DNA of 64,000 nt from Candidatus Galacturonatibacter soehngenii. Lineage in GTDB: Bacteria > Bacillota > Clostridia > Lachnospirales > Lachnospiraceae. This document shows positions 28,556 through 37,232 of the stretch, piece by piece. Made by a program: the position numbers and the translations under genes. Location: NCBI RefSeq assembly GCF_008830185.1, contig NZ_WAGX01000003.1, forward strand, positions 1-64,000, read 5' to 3'. The notes below the pieces were generated by a model. The model searched no databases. It was not told the DNA's origin and saw only the letters and a program-made list of their open reading frames with translations. Each line of letters starts with the position of its first letter. The first letter of the stretch is position 1.

Positions 28556-28622
28556 CATGAGTACTAAGAGAGGATTACACTTTTTAGTATTCATAGCCAT
28601 GCTATTAAAAGGAGAAGATGAA

Positions 28623-28871
28623 ATGAGTCAGGAAAAAGTAGAACGATATAAAAAAGAAAAAGCCAATCGTAAAGAAACAATAAAAAAAGAAAAAAGAAAT
28701 GCACTAATTGCTAAGACTGCTGTTAGTCTAGTATTGGTGGCTACCATTGGTTGGATTGGTTATTCTGCTTATGGAGTGATTCAATCCAATAAGCCTGTAA
28801 AAGTAGTTGATGTAAATTTAGATTCTGTTAATGGATATTTAGCAGAACTGTCAACCGATTCCTCTCAATAA
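28623..28871 (+). CDS. Small single-pass membrane protein
   Basis: An 82-residue protein with a strongly basic, Lys/Arg/Glu-rich cytoplasmic N-terminus of about 27 residues, one membrane helix at about 28-52 (IAKTAVSLVLVATIGWIGYSAYGVI), and a short extracytoplasmic tail. The ATG after AAAAGGAGAAGATGAA is used; an in-frame ATG 22 codons upstream lies at the edge of the repeat array without a site. Its stop is two bases before the DHH phosphoesterase start, so the two are coupled. Not recognised as a named family. Confidence 0.65.
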   Translation: MSQEKVERYKKEKANRKETIKKEKRNALIAKTAVSLVLVATIGWIGYSAYGVIQSNKPVKVVDVNLDSVNGYLAELSTDSSQ

Positions 28872-28873
28872 TA

Positions 28874-29851
28874 ATGAATAAACTAGAAGAGATTTTAGCA
28901 AATATTACATCTACCCATGTATATATTCAGACTCATAATTTCCCTGATCCAGATGCGATTGCGAGTGCGTATGGCCTACAAAGATTGCTAGAGGTAAAAG
29001 GGATACAATCGACTATTTGTTATAATGGAAGAATTGACAGAGTTAGCACAATTCGAATGATTGAGGAACTAAAAATCAATTTATACAATGTGCATGAACT
29101 TTCCCATATGACAAAAGAAGATGAAATCATACTTGTTGATTCGCAAAAGGGCAATATAAATGTGGGAGACATGAATGGTCAGATTATCATATGTATTGAT
29201 CATCATCCATCCAATCACGTGAATAATTATAAATTTACGGATATTCGTAAAGAGATTGGTGCTTGTGCGTCTATTGTGGGAGAATATTTCGTTGAAAACG
29301 AGATTGAGATGGATACATTGACTGCAACCGCATTAATTTATGGACTAAAGATTGATACGGCAAACTTAAGCAGAGGGGTTTCCAAGACTGATTTAGATAT
29401 GTTCTATTATTTGTATCCAAAATGTGATATGGATATTGTTCAAAAACTAGAACATAGTGTATTACAAATCGAGGATTTACATGCTTATGCAAATGCCATC
29501 AATAGTATTGAGATAAAGGATGGAATCAGTTTTGCAAACACTGGTGTTGACTGCCCAGAAGCTTTAATTGCTAATATCTCAGATTTTATGATGTCGATTG
29601 CAAATGTATATTTATCGGTTGTATATGCTAGAAAAGCAGAAGGATTTAAGTTGTCGGTTAGAAGTAAATATAGCACCTGTGATGCAGGAGAGTTATGTAA
29701 AATTGCATTAGAGCATTATGGCAATGGCGGAGGACATGCTCACATGGCAGGAGGATTTATTCCTTTTAACGGCAATAAATTAGAGGAAGAACAACTAATT
29801 CAAAAGATTCAAGAGCGCTTTTTGTTTTACGCTGAAAAAATGAGTTCGTAA
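28874..29851 (+). CDS. DHH/DHHA1 phosphoesterase (NrnA-like)
   Basis: A 325-residue DHH-superfamily phosphoesterase. The metal-binding motifs are HNFPDPDA near 23, VDSQ near 90, and the DHHPS signature near 113. The C-terminal DHHA1 domain ends with GNGGGHAHMAGGF. NrnA-type enzymes degrade oligoribonucleotides such as pGpG or pApA, and some act on cyclic dinucleotides. The core length matches NrnA (about 310). There is no Shine-Dalgarno before the ATG, only CTCTCAATAATA, so translation probably depends on the membrane-protein gene two bases upstream. Confidence 0.9.
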   Translation: MNKLEEILANITSTHVYIQTHNFPDPDAIASAYGLQRLLEVKGIQSTICYNGRIDRVSTIRMIEELKINLYNVHELSHMTKEDEIILVDSQKGNINVGDMNGQIIICIDHHPSNHVNNYKFTDIRKEIGACASIVGEYFVENEIEMDTLTATALIYGLKIDTANLSRGVSKTDLDMFYYLYPKCDMDIVQKLEHSVLQIEDLHAYANAINSIEIKDGISFANTGVDCPEALIANISDFMMSIANVYLSVVYARKAEGFKLSVRSKYSTCDAGELCKIALEHYGNGGGHAHMAGGFIPFNGNKLEEEQLIQKIQERFLFYAEKMSS

Positions 29852-29868
29852 TAGGATTAAAAATATAT

Positions 29869-29911
29869 AGCACCTTTTTTATGGATTCATCCTGTAAAAA
29901 AGGTGCTTTTT
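29869..29911. terminator. Bidirectional terminator between the DHH gene and the argG operon
   Basis: AGCACCTTTTTT/AAAAAAGGTGCT, a 12-bp stem with T-runs available on both strands, lies between converging genes. Confidence 0.88.
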
Positions 29912-29912
29912 A

Positions 29913-30503
29913 TCAAACAATAAGAGACTCGTATTTGGCACAAATTTTAGTGATTTTATAAGCTGGAAGCTCATGAATGGAAATAGGAGTATTTACGTTC
30001 TCTTGATAGTCACGAAGATCTTTTTCAAGCCAGGTCACATCGTGCCACTGATTGAACTTATAACCAATATTTTTAAAACATGCAAATTCAGTAAATCCCA
30101 AAGCCTCATGCAGCTTTATACTAACTGTATTTGCAGAGGTAATGATACTAATAATCTTGTAATAACCTTGTAAATACAGCAAATCAAATAAACAATAATA
30201 AAGAGCAGTTCCAATTTTTCTTTTGTGATATTCTGGCGCCAGATAAATAGAAAGTTCTGCATTCCATTGATATGCCATACGCTCAAAAACAGGCCCTGCA
30301 TAAGCATAACCTGCAATTTTACCATCTATTTCACATACTAACCATGGATATTTTTTTGCGATAGTATGAAAACGGCTTGTAAATTCATTCAAGGAAGGAA
30401 CGGCATACTCGAAAGTAAATGCCGTTCCTTCCACATATGGCTTATAAATACTAAGAAGTGCAGGAATATCAGAATCAAGTGCCACTCTAATATGAACGCT
30501 CAT
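29913..30503 (-). CDS. GNAT acetyltransferase, phosphinothricin-acetyltransferase-like
   Basis: A 196-residue GNAT protein. It follows the PAT/Bar subfamily plan: RVALDSDIPALLSIY at the start, AGYAYAGP as strand beta-4, the acetyl-CoA loop EYHKRKIGTALY, and ANTVSIKLHEALGF near the C-terminus. PAT-like enzymes N-acetylate amino acids or analogues such as methionine sulfone or phosphinothricin. It starts one base after the argG stop and is clearly in the argG operon. A role connected to arginine metabolism or to an amino-acid analogue is possible but not shown. Confidence 0.82.
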   Translation of the reverse strand: MSVHIRVALDSDIPALLSIYKPYVEGTAFTFEYAVPSLNEFTSRFHTIAKKYPWLVCEIDGKIAGYAYAGPVFERMAYQWNAELSIYLAPEYHKRKIGTALYYCLFDLLYLQGYYKIISIITSANTVSIKLHEALGFTEFACFKNIGYKFNQWHDVTWLEKDLRDYQENVNTPISIHELPAYKITKICAKYESLIV

Positions 30504-30504
30504 C

Positions 30505-31728
30505 TTATTTGTCCTTATTTAACTCAGCCATTTTCATTGCACGAACCTTTAGAGATAGGCCGAATAAGTTAATGAAACCTTCTGCATCATGGTGATCATA
30601 TAACTCACCAGTGGTAAAACTTGCTAAAGACTCACTATATAAGGAGTATGGAGAAGTTGTTCCTGCTTTTATGATATTTCCTTTGTAAAGCTTGAATTTT
30701 ACTTCACCTGTCACATATTGTTGTGTTGATGTAATAAATGCCTGAATTGCCTCACGAAGTGGAGTAAACCATTTACCTTCGTACACAATGTCTGCATAAC
30801 GATTCGCCATTTCTTTCTTAAGAGAAAGAGTGGCACGGTCTAAAATTAATTCTTCTAACTGTGTATGAGCTTCCATAAGAATGGTTCCGCCTGGTGTTTC
30901 ATATACACCACGAGACTTCATACCAACTACTCGGTTCTCTACAATATCGATGATACCAATACCATGTTTACCGCCTAATTCATTTAATTTCTCAATGATT
31001 TTGGAGGCTTTTAAGGTTTCGCCATTAAGGCTTACAGGAATACCTTTCTCAAACGTCATAGTAACGTATTCTGCTTCGTCAGGTGCTTTTTCAGGAGTTA
31101 CTCCAAGTACTAATAAGTGCTCATAGTTTGGTTCGCTTGCTGGGTCTTCTAACTCAAGACCTTCATGGCTGATATGCCACAGATTTCTGTCACGGCTGTA
31201 GCTTGAGTCCGCTGAAAATGGTAAATCGATACCATGCTTTTTACAATATTCGATTTCGTCTTCACGAGACTGCATGTTCCAAGTATCATTGCATCTCCAA
31301 GGAGCGATTATCTTTAAATCTGGAGCAAGTGCTTTAATTCCTAACTCAAAACGAACTTGATCGTTTCCTTTCCCTGTGGCACCGTGGCAGATAGCAACCG
31401 CACCTTCTAATCTTGCAATTTCAACAAGTCTTTTTGCTATTACCGGTCTTGCCATCGAAGTTCCAAGAAGATATTTATTCTCATAAATGGCATTTGCCTG
31501 TACGCAAGGGATTACATAATCATCTACAAATTCATCCACGACATCTTCAATATACAGCTTAGTAGCCCCAGATAATTTCGCTCTTTCTTCAAGGCCATCT
31601 AATTCATTTCCTTGTCCTACATCTATACACACACATACAACATCGTAATCATAATTTTCTTTTAACCAAGGTATAATAGCGGTTGTGTCAAGTCCGCCAG
31701 AATAGGCTAAAATAACTTTTTCCTTCAT
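30505..31728 (-). CDS. argG: Argininosuccinate synthase
   Basis: A 407-residue ATP-dependent ligase of the usual family length, joining citrulline and aspartate to make argininosuccinate. It has the N-type ATP pyrophosphatase P-loop AYSGGLDTT near 8, [13 protein letters not shown] near 120, and [16 protein letters not shown] strong AGGAGG precedes the ATG. It is divergent from the argC operon and shares a regulatory region with ArgR-like sites. No argH or argF is present in the window, so the neighbouring steps are encoded elsewhere. Confidence 0.97.
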   Translation of the reverse strand: MKEKVILAYSGGLDTTAIIPWLKENYDYDVVCVCIDVGQGNELDGLEERAKLSGATKLYIEDVVDEFVDDYVIPCVQANAIYENKYLLGTSMARPVIAKRLVEIARLEGAVAICHGATGKGNDQVRFELGIKALAPDLKIIAPWRCNDTWNMQSREDEIEYCKKHGIDLPFSADSSYSRDRNLWHISHEGLELEDPASEPNYEHLLVLGVTPEKAPDEAEYVTMTFEKGIPVSLNGETLKASKIIEKLNELGGKHGIGIIDIVENRVVGMKSRGVYETPGGTILMEAHTQLEELILDRATLSLKKEMANRYADIVYEGKWFTPLREAIQAFITSTQQYVTGEVKFKLYKGNIIKAGTTSPYSLYSESLASFTTGELYDHHDAEGFINLFGLSLKVRAMKMAELNKDK

Positions 31729-31763
31729 ATAAAATGCCTCCTATTGTTTATTATCTGTTACTT

Positions 31764-31792
31764 AATATACAACAACAGAATTAGAAATGCAA
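31764..31792 (-). promoter_or_regulatory. argG: argG promoter
   Basis: Read on the minus strand: TTGCAT, 17-bp spacer, TATATT, about 36 bp before the argG start codon. Confidence 0.65.
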
Positions 31793-31793
31793 G

Positions 31794-31828
31794 TGTAAAT
31801 TTATACAGTCATATGTAAAAATTATGCA
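31794..31828. promoter_or_regulatory. ArgR-like boxes upstream of argG
   Basis: TGTAAATTTATACA (31794-31807) is an imperfect palindrome of the ARG-box type directly upstream of the argG -35. A second related sequence, TGTAAAAATTATGCA (31814-31828), follows after six bases. Paired boxes are usual for the hexameric arginine repressor. No argR gene is in the window. Confidence 0.6.
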
Positions 31829-31839
31829 TTGTCTTGTAT

Positions 31840-32183
31840 ATTTTCGATAAATGAATAAAAGAAGGCAGGTCCGTGTTTAGGAATGAGTTAAGGGATACGA
31901 TACGCAGTATCAATCTCGCATGTAAATTCGTTTCCAGCATTGCAATTCCGAATAATTACCCTTATAATATTTCTAATCTTTTATGAAATAAGAGGGTATA
32001 TATATTTATCATGGAACAAAATTATGGAGAAGCGATTCCAAAATATAAGGGTAATCTATGAAAAAGGAAGCAGATTTTTGTTTTTATTTATAAGAAGTGA
32101 GGTAACGTATTTTATCTTACATAATAAAATCAACATGGATAAAGAGAACTACGGTAAAAATAGTTTATAAATTTTAAAGAAAT
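31840..32183. other. Central part of the argG-argC divergent region
   Basis: About 340 bp with no supportable gene. ATGAATAAAAG near 31851 resembles half of a Bacillus-type ARG box. An open frame of 76 codons here starts with TTG, lacks a ribosome-binding site and looks accidental. No T-box or riboswitch motif was found. Confidence 0.4.
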
Positions 32184-32198
32184 TTGATAAAATATGGG

Positions 32199-32233
32199 TT
32201 GCATATTATACGAGATGGGTGTATAATTATGCA
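32199..32233 (+). promoter_or_regulatory. argC: argC promoter overlapped by two ArgR-like boxes
   Basis: TTGCAT (32199-32204), 17-bp spacer, perfect TATAAT (32222-32227). ARG-box-like TGCATATTATACGA (32200-32213) covers the -35 and TGTATAATTATGCA (32220-32233) covers the -10. Repressor bound at both would block polymerase. Confidence 0.68.
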
Positions 32234-32257
32234 ATGATTATAAAAGGAGATGTTATT

Positions 32258-33298
32258 ATGGTTAAAGTAGGTATTGTTGGATCAACTGGATATGCAGGTG
32301 GGGAATTAGTTAGAATTCTTGCAAGACATAAAGAAGCAGACATTATATGGTATGGATCCAGAAGCTACATTGATCAAAAATATGCTAGAGTGTATCGCAA
32401 TATGTTTCAGATTGTGGATGCTTCTTGTATGGATGATAATATGGAAGAGTTGGCGAGTCAGGTTGATGTAATATTTACGGCAACCCCACAAGGATTATGC
32501 TCATCTCTAATCAATGAAGAAATCTTATCAAGGGTTAAAATCATTGACTTAAGTGCCGACTATCGAATAAAAGATGTTAAGACCTATGAAGAATGGTATA
32601 AAATAGAACACAAATCACCAGAATTTATAAAAGAAGCCGTGTATGGTCTATGTGAGATCAATCGAGAGGATGTAAAGAAAGCAAGACTGGTAGCGAATCC
32701 AGGTTGTTACCCTACTTGTTCTACACTTTCCATTTATCCGCTTGTAAAAGAAGGTATCATTGATGCCAATACCATTATCATTGATGCCAAATCAGGAACC
32801 TCAGGTGCAGGAAGAGGCGCAAAAGTTGACAACCTGTTTTGTGAGGTAAACGAGAATATAAAAGCTTATGGAGTAACCACACATAGACATACACCAGAGA
32901 TTGAAGAGCAGTTATCTTACGCTGCATGTGAGGATGTAAATATTATCTTTACCCCGCATCTAGTACCGATGAATCGAGGAATTTTAATTACTGCATATGC
33001 TTCTTTAAAAAGAGAAGTATCGTATGAAGAGGTAAAAGAAATTTATGACAAATATTATAATGATGAAGTATTTGTTCGAGTATTGGAGAAGGATTTAACG
33101 CCAGAAACCAAGTGGGTAGAAGGCAGTAATTATGTAGATGTTAATTTTAAAATTGATACTAGAACGAAACGAATTGTTATGATGGGCGCGATGGATAATC
33201 TTGTGAAAGGCGCAGCTGGCCAGGCAGTTCAAAATATGAATTTGATGTTTGGACTTGATGAAGGGATGGGACTTGAGTTAATTCCAATGTTCCCATAA
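32258..33298 (+). CDS. argC: N-acetyl-gamma-glutamyl-phosphate reductase
   Basis: A 346-residue NADPH-dependent reductase, usual length, third step of arginine synthesis. It has the N-terminal GSTGYAGGELVRIL dinucleotide motif, the catalytic cysteine in NPGCYPT near 149, and GTSGAGRGAK. The start is the ATG after AAAAGGAGATGTTATT. An upstream in-frame ATG at 32219 falls inside the promoter -10 and is rejected. It is the first gene of a five-gene operon with gaps of 10-16 bases or overlaps. Confidence 0.96.
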   Translation: MVKVGIVGSTGYAGGELVRILARHKEADIIWYGSRSYIDQKYARVYRNMFQIVDASCMDDNMEELASQVDVIFTATPQGLCSSLINEEILSRVKIIDLSADYRIKDVKTYEEWYKIEHKSPEFIKEAVYGLCEINREDVKKARLVANPGCYPTCSTLSIYPLVKEGIIDANTIIIDAKSGTSGAGRGAKVDNLFCEVNENIKAYGVTTHRHTPEIEEQLSYAACEDVNIIFTPHLVPMNRGILITAYASLKREVSYEEVKEIYDKYYNDEVFVRVLEKDLTPETKWVEGSNYVDVNFKIDTRTKRIVMMGAMDNLVKGAAGQAVQNMNLMFGLDEGMGLELIPMFP

Positions 33299-33308
33299 AG
33301 GAAAATAT

Positions 33309-33749
33309 ATGATTAGAACGATGACAATAGAAGATTATGATAAAGTTCGTGCTTTGTGGGACAGTATAAAAGGCTTTGGAATTCGAAGCATAGATGATTC
33401 TTATGACGGAGTAAAACGATTCCTAAAAAGAAATCCAACGACAAGCATTGTGGCAGAAGAAGACGGAAAAATAATTGGAAGTATTCTTTGTGGGCATGAT
33501 GGAAGACGAGGTTGCTTTTACCATGTATGTGTCGATGAAGGCTACAGAAAGCAAGGAATTGGTAATCAAATGGCCTTGGCTGCCATAGAAGCTTTAAAAG
33601 AGGAAAAGATAAATAAAGTTTCTTTGGTTGCTTTTAAGAAAAATGCAGTAGGCAATACGTTTTGGAAAGAATTAGGCTGGGATTTAAGAGAAGATTTGAA
33701 CTATTATGAGTTTACATTAAATGAGAGTAATACCACGAAATTTGTTTAG
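33309..33749 (+). CDS. GNAT acetyltransferase embedded in the arg operon
   Basis: A 146-residue single-domain GNAT protein. Strand beta-4 reads KIIGSILCGHDGRRGCFYHVCV, and the acetyl-CoA pyrophosphate loop is EGYRKQGIGNQMALAA. A late NAVGNTFWKELGW block is typical. It lies 10 bases after argC and 15 before argJ, with its own AAAGGAA site, so it belongs to the operon. It could be a stand-alone N-acetylglutamate synthase that primes the cycle, or an unrelated small-molecule or protein acetyltransferase. It has no amino-acid-kinase domain, unlike classical ArgA. Confidence 0.85.
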   Translation: MIRTMTIEDYDKVRALWDSIKGFGIRSIDDSYDGVKRFLKRNPTTSIVAEEDGKIIGSILCGHDGRRGCFYHVCVDEGYRKQGIGNQMALAAIEALKEEKINKVSLVAFKKNAVGNTFWKELGWDLREDLNYYEFTLNESNTTKFV

Positions 33750-33764
33750 AAAGGACGTAAACCA

Positions 33765-34988
33765 ATGAAAGTAATAGAAGGCGGAGTTACATCAGCAAAA
33801 GGATTTTTAGCCACAGCTACAGCAGCAGGCATTAAATATAAAGACAGAAAAGATATGGCACTCATCTATAGCGAGTCTGCGTGTGTCTCAGCAGGAACCT
33901 ATACGACCAATGTCGTAAAAGCGGCACCTGTATTATGGGATAAAGAGTTAACTGAGCATGCACCATTTACACAGGCAGTTGTAATCAATGCAGGGATTGC
34001 AAATGCTTGTACGGGAAAAGAAGGATATCAATATTGCAAAGACACGGCAGCTACAGCATCGATGGCGTTAAATATACCTGAAAACAGTGTGCTTGTTGCC
34101 TCAACTGGTGTAATTGGAAAACAGCTTCCAATGGATAAAATTGAAGCAGGAATTAAAGCAATGGCACCAACGCTTGGAAAAACGGTAGAAGATGGACATA
34201 TGGCGGCACAAGCAATTATGACGACAGATACCTGTCCAAAGGAAATCGCAGTTGAAATCACATTAAGCGGCAAGACAGTGACCATTGGAGGCATGTGTAA
34301 AGGTTCTGGTATGATTCATCCAAATATGTGTACCATGCTTTCTTTTATTACAACGGACGTTGCCATTTCAAAAGAGCTTTTGCAAGAAGCATTGCGTGAA
34401 GACGTAAAAGATACTTATAATATGATATCAGTAGATGGAGATACCTCTACAAATGATACCGTATTGCTTATGGCAAATGGATTAGCAGAGAATGAAGAAA
34501 TTACTGAGAAGAATGATGATTATAATACCTTTTTGAACGCTCTTAACTACGTAAATACCTACTTAGCTAAGAAAATTGCAGGAGACGGAGAAGGTGCAAC
34601 CGCTCTTTTTGAAGTAAAAGTAATTGGCGCCAAGTCAAAAGAGCAGGCAGTAACACTTAGTAAATCGGTTATTACCTCAAGTCTAACAAAAGCAGCCATT
34701 TTTGGGCATGACGCGAACTGGGGACGAATCCTTTGTGCAATGGGTTATTCTGGTGCACAGTTTGATCCAGATAAAGTGGATTTATTTTTTGAAAGTAAGG
34801 CTGGAAAACTTCAGATTATCGAAAATGGTGTTGCACTTAATTATAGTGAGGAAGTGGCAACTAAAATTTTATCAGAGCCAGAAGTAACAGCCATTGCTGA
34901 TGTGAAAATGGGAGAAGCCACTGCAACTGCATGGGGCTGTGATTTGACTTATGACTACGTTAAAATAAATGCGGACTATCGTTCTTAA
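33765..34988 (+). CDS. argJ: Ornithine acetyltransferase / N-acetylglutamate synthase
   Basis: A 407-residue self-cleaving Ntn-fold enzyme. It transfers the acetyl group from N-acetylornithine to glutamate (cyclic arginine pathway); bifunctional members also use acetyl-CoA. The cleavage region reads [14 protein letters not shown], keeping the nucleophilic Thr but with Cys where most homologues have Ala. Residues 1 to about 190 and 191-407 would be the alpha and beta chains. The AAAGGACG site and short gap place it in the argC operon. The upstream GNAT gene may be redundant with its synthase activity. Confidence 0.95.
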   Translation: MKVIEGGVTSAKGFLATATAAGIKYKDRKDMALIYSESACVSAGTYTTNVVKAAPVLWDKELTEHAPFTQAVVINAGIANACTGKEGYQYCKDTAATASMALNIPENSVLVASTGVIGKQLPMDKIEAGIKAMAPTLGKTVEDGHMAAQAIMTTDTCPKEIAVEITLSGKTVTIGGMCKGSGMIHPNMCTMLSFITTDVAISKELLQEALREDVKDTYNMISVDGDTSTNDTVLLMANGLAENEEITEKNDDYNTFLNALNYVNTYLAKKIAGDGEGATALFEVKVIGAKSKEQAVTLSKSVITSSLTKAAIFGHDANWGRILCAMGYSGAQFDPDKVDLFFESKAGKLQIIENGVALNYSEEVATKILSEPEVTAIADVKMGEATATAWGCDLTYDYVKINADYRS

Positions 34989-35004
34989 GAAAAGAGGAAA
35001 TAAA

Positions 35005-35901
35005 ATGGAAATGGAATTATGGCTTCAAAAAGCGCAGGTATTAATCGAAGCACTACCTTATATACAAAGATTTAATGGAAAGACAATTGTTGTAAAATAC
35101 GGTGGAAGTGCTATGGTAGATGAGGAATTACAAAAGAATGTAATCAAAGATGTGGCACTACTAAAACTAGTTGGTTTTAAGCCTATTATTGTTCATGGCG
35201 GTGGAAAAGAAATTAGTCGCTGGATAAAGAAGGTTGGAATGGAACCAAATTTTATCAATGGACTTCGAGTAACCGATGAACCTACGATGGAAATCGCTGA
35301 AATGGTGTTAAATAAAGTCAATAAGAGTCTGGTTCAAATGATGGAAAGTCTTGGAGTGAAAGCAGTTGGTATGAGTGGAAAGGATGGATCTACCATCATT
35401 GTAGATAAAAAATTATCTGGTGGCAAAGATATTGGTTTTGTAGGGGAAGTAAAGGAAGTAAAAGCAGACCTTATTAATACCTTATTAGAAAATGATTTTA
35501 TTCCAGTTATTTGCCCAATTGGAATTGATGAAAATTATCAGACTTACAACATCAATGCGGATGATGCGGCTTGCGCCATCGCAAAAAGTGTAAAAGCAGA
35601 AAAGCTTGCCTTTTTAACAGACATTGAAGGTGTTTATAGAGATCCACTAAAGGCTGAAACATTAATTTCTGAGTTAACCATACCAGAAGCGAAGGAATTC
35701 TTAAAGAGTGGAAACGTGGGAGGCGGTATGCTTCCAAAACTTCAAAATTGTATTGATGCCATTGAAAGTGGTGTATCCAGAGTACATATTTTGGATGGTC
35801 GAATTGAACATTGTCTATTGCTTGAGTTCTTTACCAATAAGGGAATTGGTACAGCAATCTTAAGTGAATCAGAAAGTAGGTATTATCATGAGCACGAATA
35901 A
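35005..35901 (+). CDS. argB: Acetylglutamate kinase
   Basis: A 298-residue amino-acid kinase, second step of arginine synthesis (N-acetylglutamate + ATP). It has KYGGSAM near 28, [12 protein letters not shown], the [10 protein letters not shown] segment, and GGGMLPKL near the end. The start is the ATG after AAGAGGAAATAAA; an in-frame ATG 12 codons earlier overlaps argJ without a site. Its last 14 bases overlap argD. The N-terminal helix before the kinase core suggests the hexameric, arginine-inhibited type, which would give feedback control; this is an inference. Confidence 0.95.
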   Translation: MEMELWLQKAQVLIEALPYIQRFNGKTIVVKYGGSAMVDEELQKNVIKDVALLKLVGFKPIIVHGGGKEISRWIKKVGMEPNFINGLRVTDEPTMEIAEMVLNKVNKSLVQMMESLGVKAVGMSGKDGSTIIVDKKLSGGKDIGFVGEVKEVKADLINTLLENDFIPVICPIGIDENYQTYNINADDAACAIAKSVKAEKLAFLTDIEGVYRDPLKAETLISELTIPEAKEFLKSGNVGGGMLPKLQNCIDAIESGVSRVHILDGRIEHCLLLEFFTNKGIGTAILSESESRYYHEHE

Positions 35902-37069
35902 TTATATGGAACAGGCAGAAGCAAACCTGTTGCATACTTATAACCGTTATCAAATCGTATTAGAAAAGGGAGAAGATGTGTACCTGTTTGATACTAACGG
36001 CAATAAGTATCTAGACTTTGCAGCAGGGATTGCGGTTAACTCACTTGGATACAGCAATCAGGAATACAAAGACGCATTAAAAGAACAGATTGATCGATTA
36101 ATGCATGTATCAAATTTGTATTACAATCAACCATTGGCAGAAGCAGGGGAAAAGTTAATCAAAGCTTCAGGACTTGATAAAGTGTTTTTTACAAACAGTG
36201 GAACAGAGGCAATTGAAGGTGCAATTAAGGCAGCTAGAAAGTATGCTTATGATAAAGATAAAAAGACGGATCATGAAATAATTGCTATGAACCATTCGTT
36301 TCATGGAAGAAGTTTGGGTGCTTTATCAGTAACGGGTAATCCCCATTATCAAGAAGCTTTCAAACCACTAATTGGAGGAATCTCGTTTGCTGATTTTAAT
36401 GATTTGGAAAGTGTGAAAGCATTAATAAATGATAAGACTTGCGCTATCATTTTAGAGCCAATTCAAGGAGAAGGCGGCATTTATCCAGCAACACAAGAAT
36501 TCTTAGAAGGCGTAAGAAAATTATGTGATGATAACGATATCCTACTGATTTTTGATGAGATTCAGTGTGGTATGGGTAGAACGGGAACTATGTTTGCATG
36601 GCAAGGATACGGTGTAAAACCTGACATAATGACTTGTGCTAAGGCACTAGGTTGTGGTGTACCAGTTGGAGCCTTTGTTATGAATAACAAATCAGCTTCC
36701 CTAGTACCAGGAGATCATGGAACCACATATGGTGGGAATCCATTGGTTTGCACTGCTGTAAGTAAAGTTTTTGACATTTATGACAAAGAAGGAATTCTAG
36801 ACCATGTAAAAGAAGTAAGTGAATATCTCGTTCAAAAGCTAGATATGCTGGTAGAAAAGTATGAGTGTATAACACAAAGACGTGGTGCAGGTTTAATGCA
36901 AGGATTAATCCTTAATAAAGCGGCGAATCCTGTAATATTAAAGGCATTAGAAAATGGATTGATTCTTATCACGGCAGGCGAGAATGTAATTCGTATCGTT
37001 CCACCATTGGTTATTACAAAAAAACATGTGGATGAAATGATTGGAAAATTAGAAAAAAGTTTAGTATAA
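35888..37069 (+). CDS. argD: Acetylornithine aminotransferase
   Basis: A 393-residue PLP-dependent class III aminotransferase that converts N-acetylglutamate semialdehyde to N-acetylornithine. It has [15 protein letters not shown] near 100, [23 protein letters not shown], and the PLP lysine in [10 protein letters not shown]. The ATG giving [11 protein letters not shown] is preferred, with GTAGGT before it, and overlaps the end of argB by 14 bases, so the genes are coupled. It is the last gene of the operon, followed by a terminator. Confidence 0.96.
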   Translation: MSTNNYMEQAEANLLHTYNRYQIVLEKGEDVYLFDTNGNKYLDFAAGIAVNSLGYSNQEYKDALKEQIDRLMHVSNLYYNQPLAEAGEKLIKASGLDKVFFTNSGTEAIEGAIKAARKYAYDKDKKTDHEIIAMNHSFHGRSLGALSVTGNPHYQEAFKPLIGGISFADFNDLESVKALINDKTCAIILEPIQGEGGIYPATQEFLEGVRKLCDDNDILLIFDEIQCGMGRTGTMFAWQGYGVKPDIMTCAKALGCGVPVGAFVMNNKSASLVPGDHGTTYGGNPLVCTAVSKVFDIYDKEGILDHVKEVSEYLVQKLDMLVEKYECITQRRGAGLMQGLILNKAANPVILKALENGLILITAGENVIRIVPPLVITKKHVDEMIGKLEKSLV

Positions 37070-37097
37070 TAGTCATATAAGAAAAAGTAAAGTAAGA

Positions 37098-37128
37098 GTC
37101 TCTCATGATAAATGAGAGGCTTTTATTG
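37098..37128 (+). terminator. Terminator of the argC operon
   Basis: GTCTCTCAT/ATGAGAGGC (one G-T pair) with a GATAA loop, followed by TTTTATT. Confidence 0.85.
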
Positions 37129-37232
37129 AATCTTTCAAGATATTAAAACAGCAAGATATTGAAAATATAGTTGAAAAAATAGTGGAAATAAGTATATACT
37201 TATTTATACTTGTATTACTATAGGAGATAAAA

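Noticed and set aside
31940-32170. 76-codon open frame between argG and argC
   Set aside because: TTG start without a ribosome-binding site, AT-driven composition, and located in a regulatory region; not supported as a gene.
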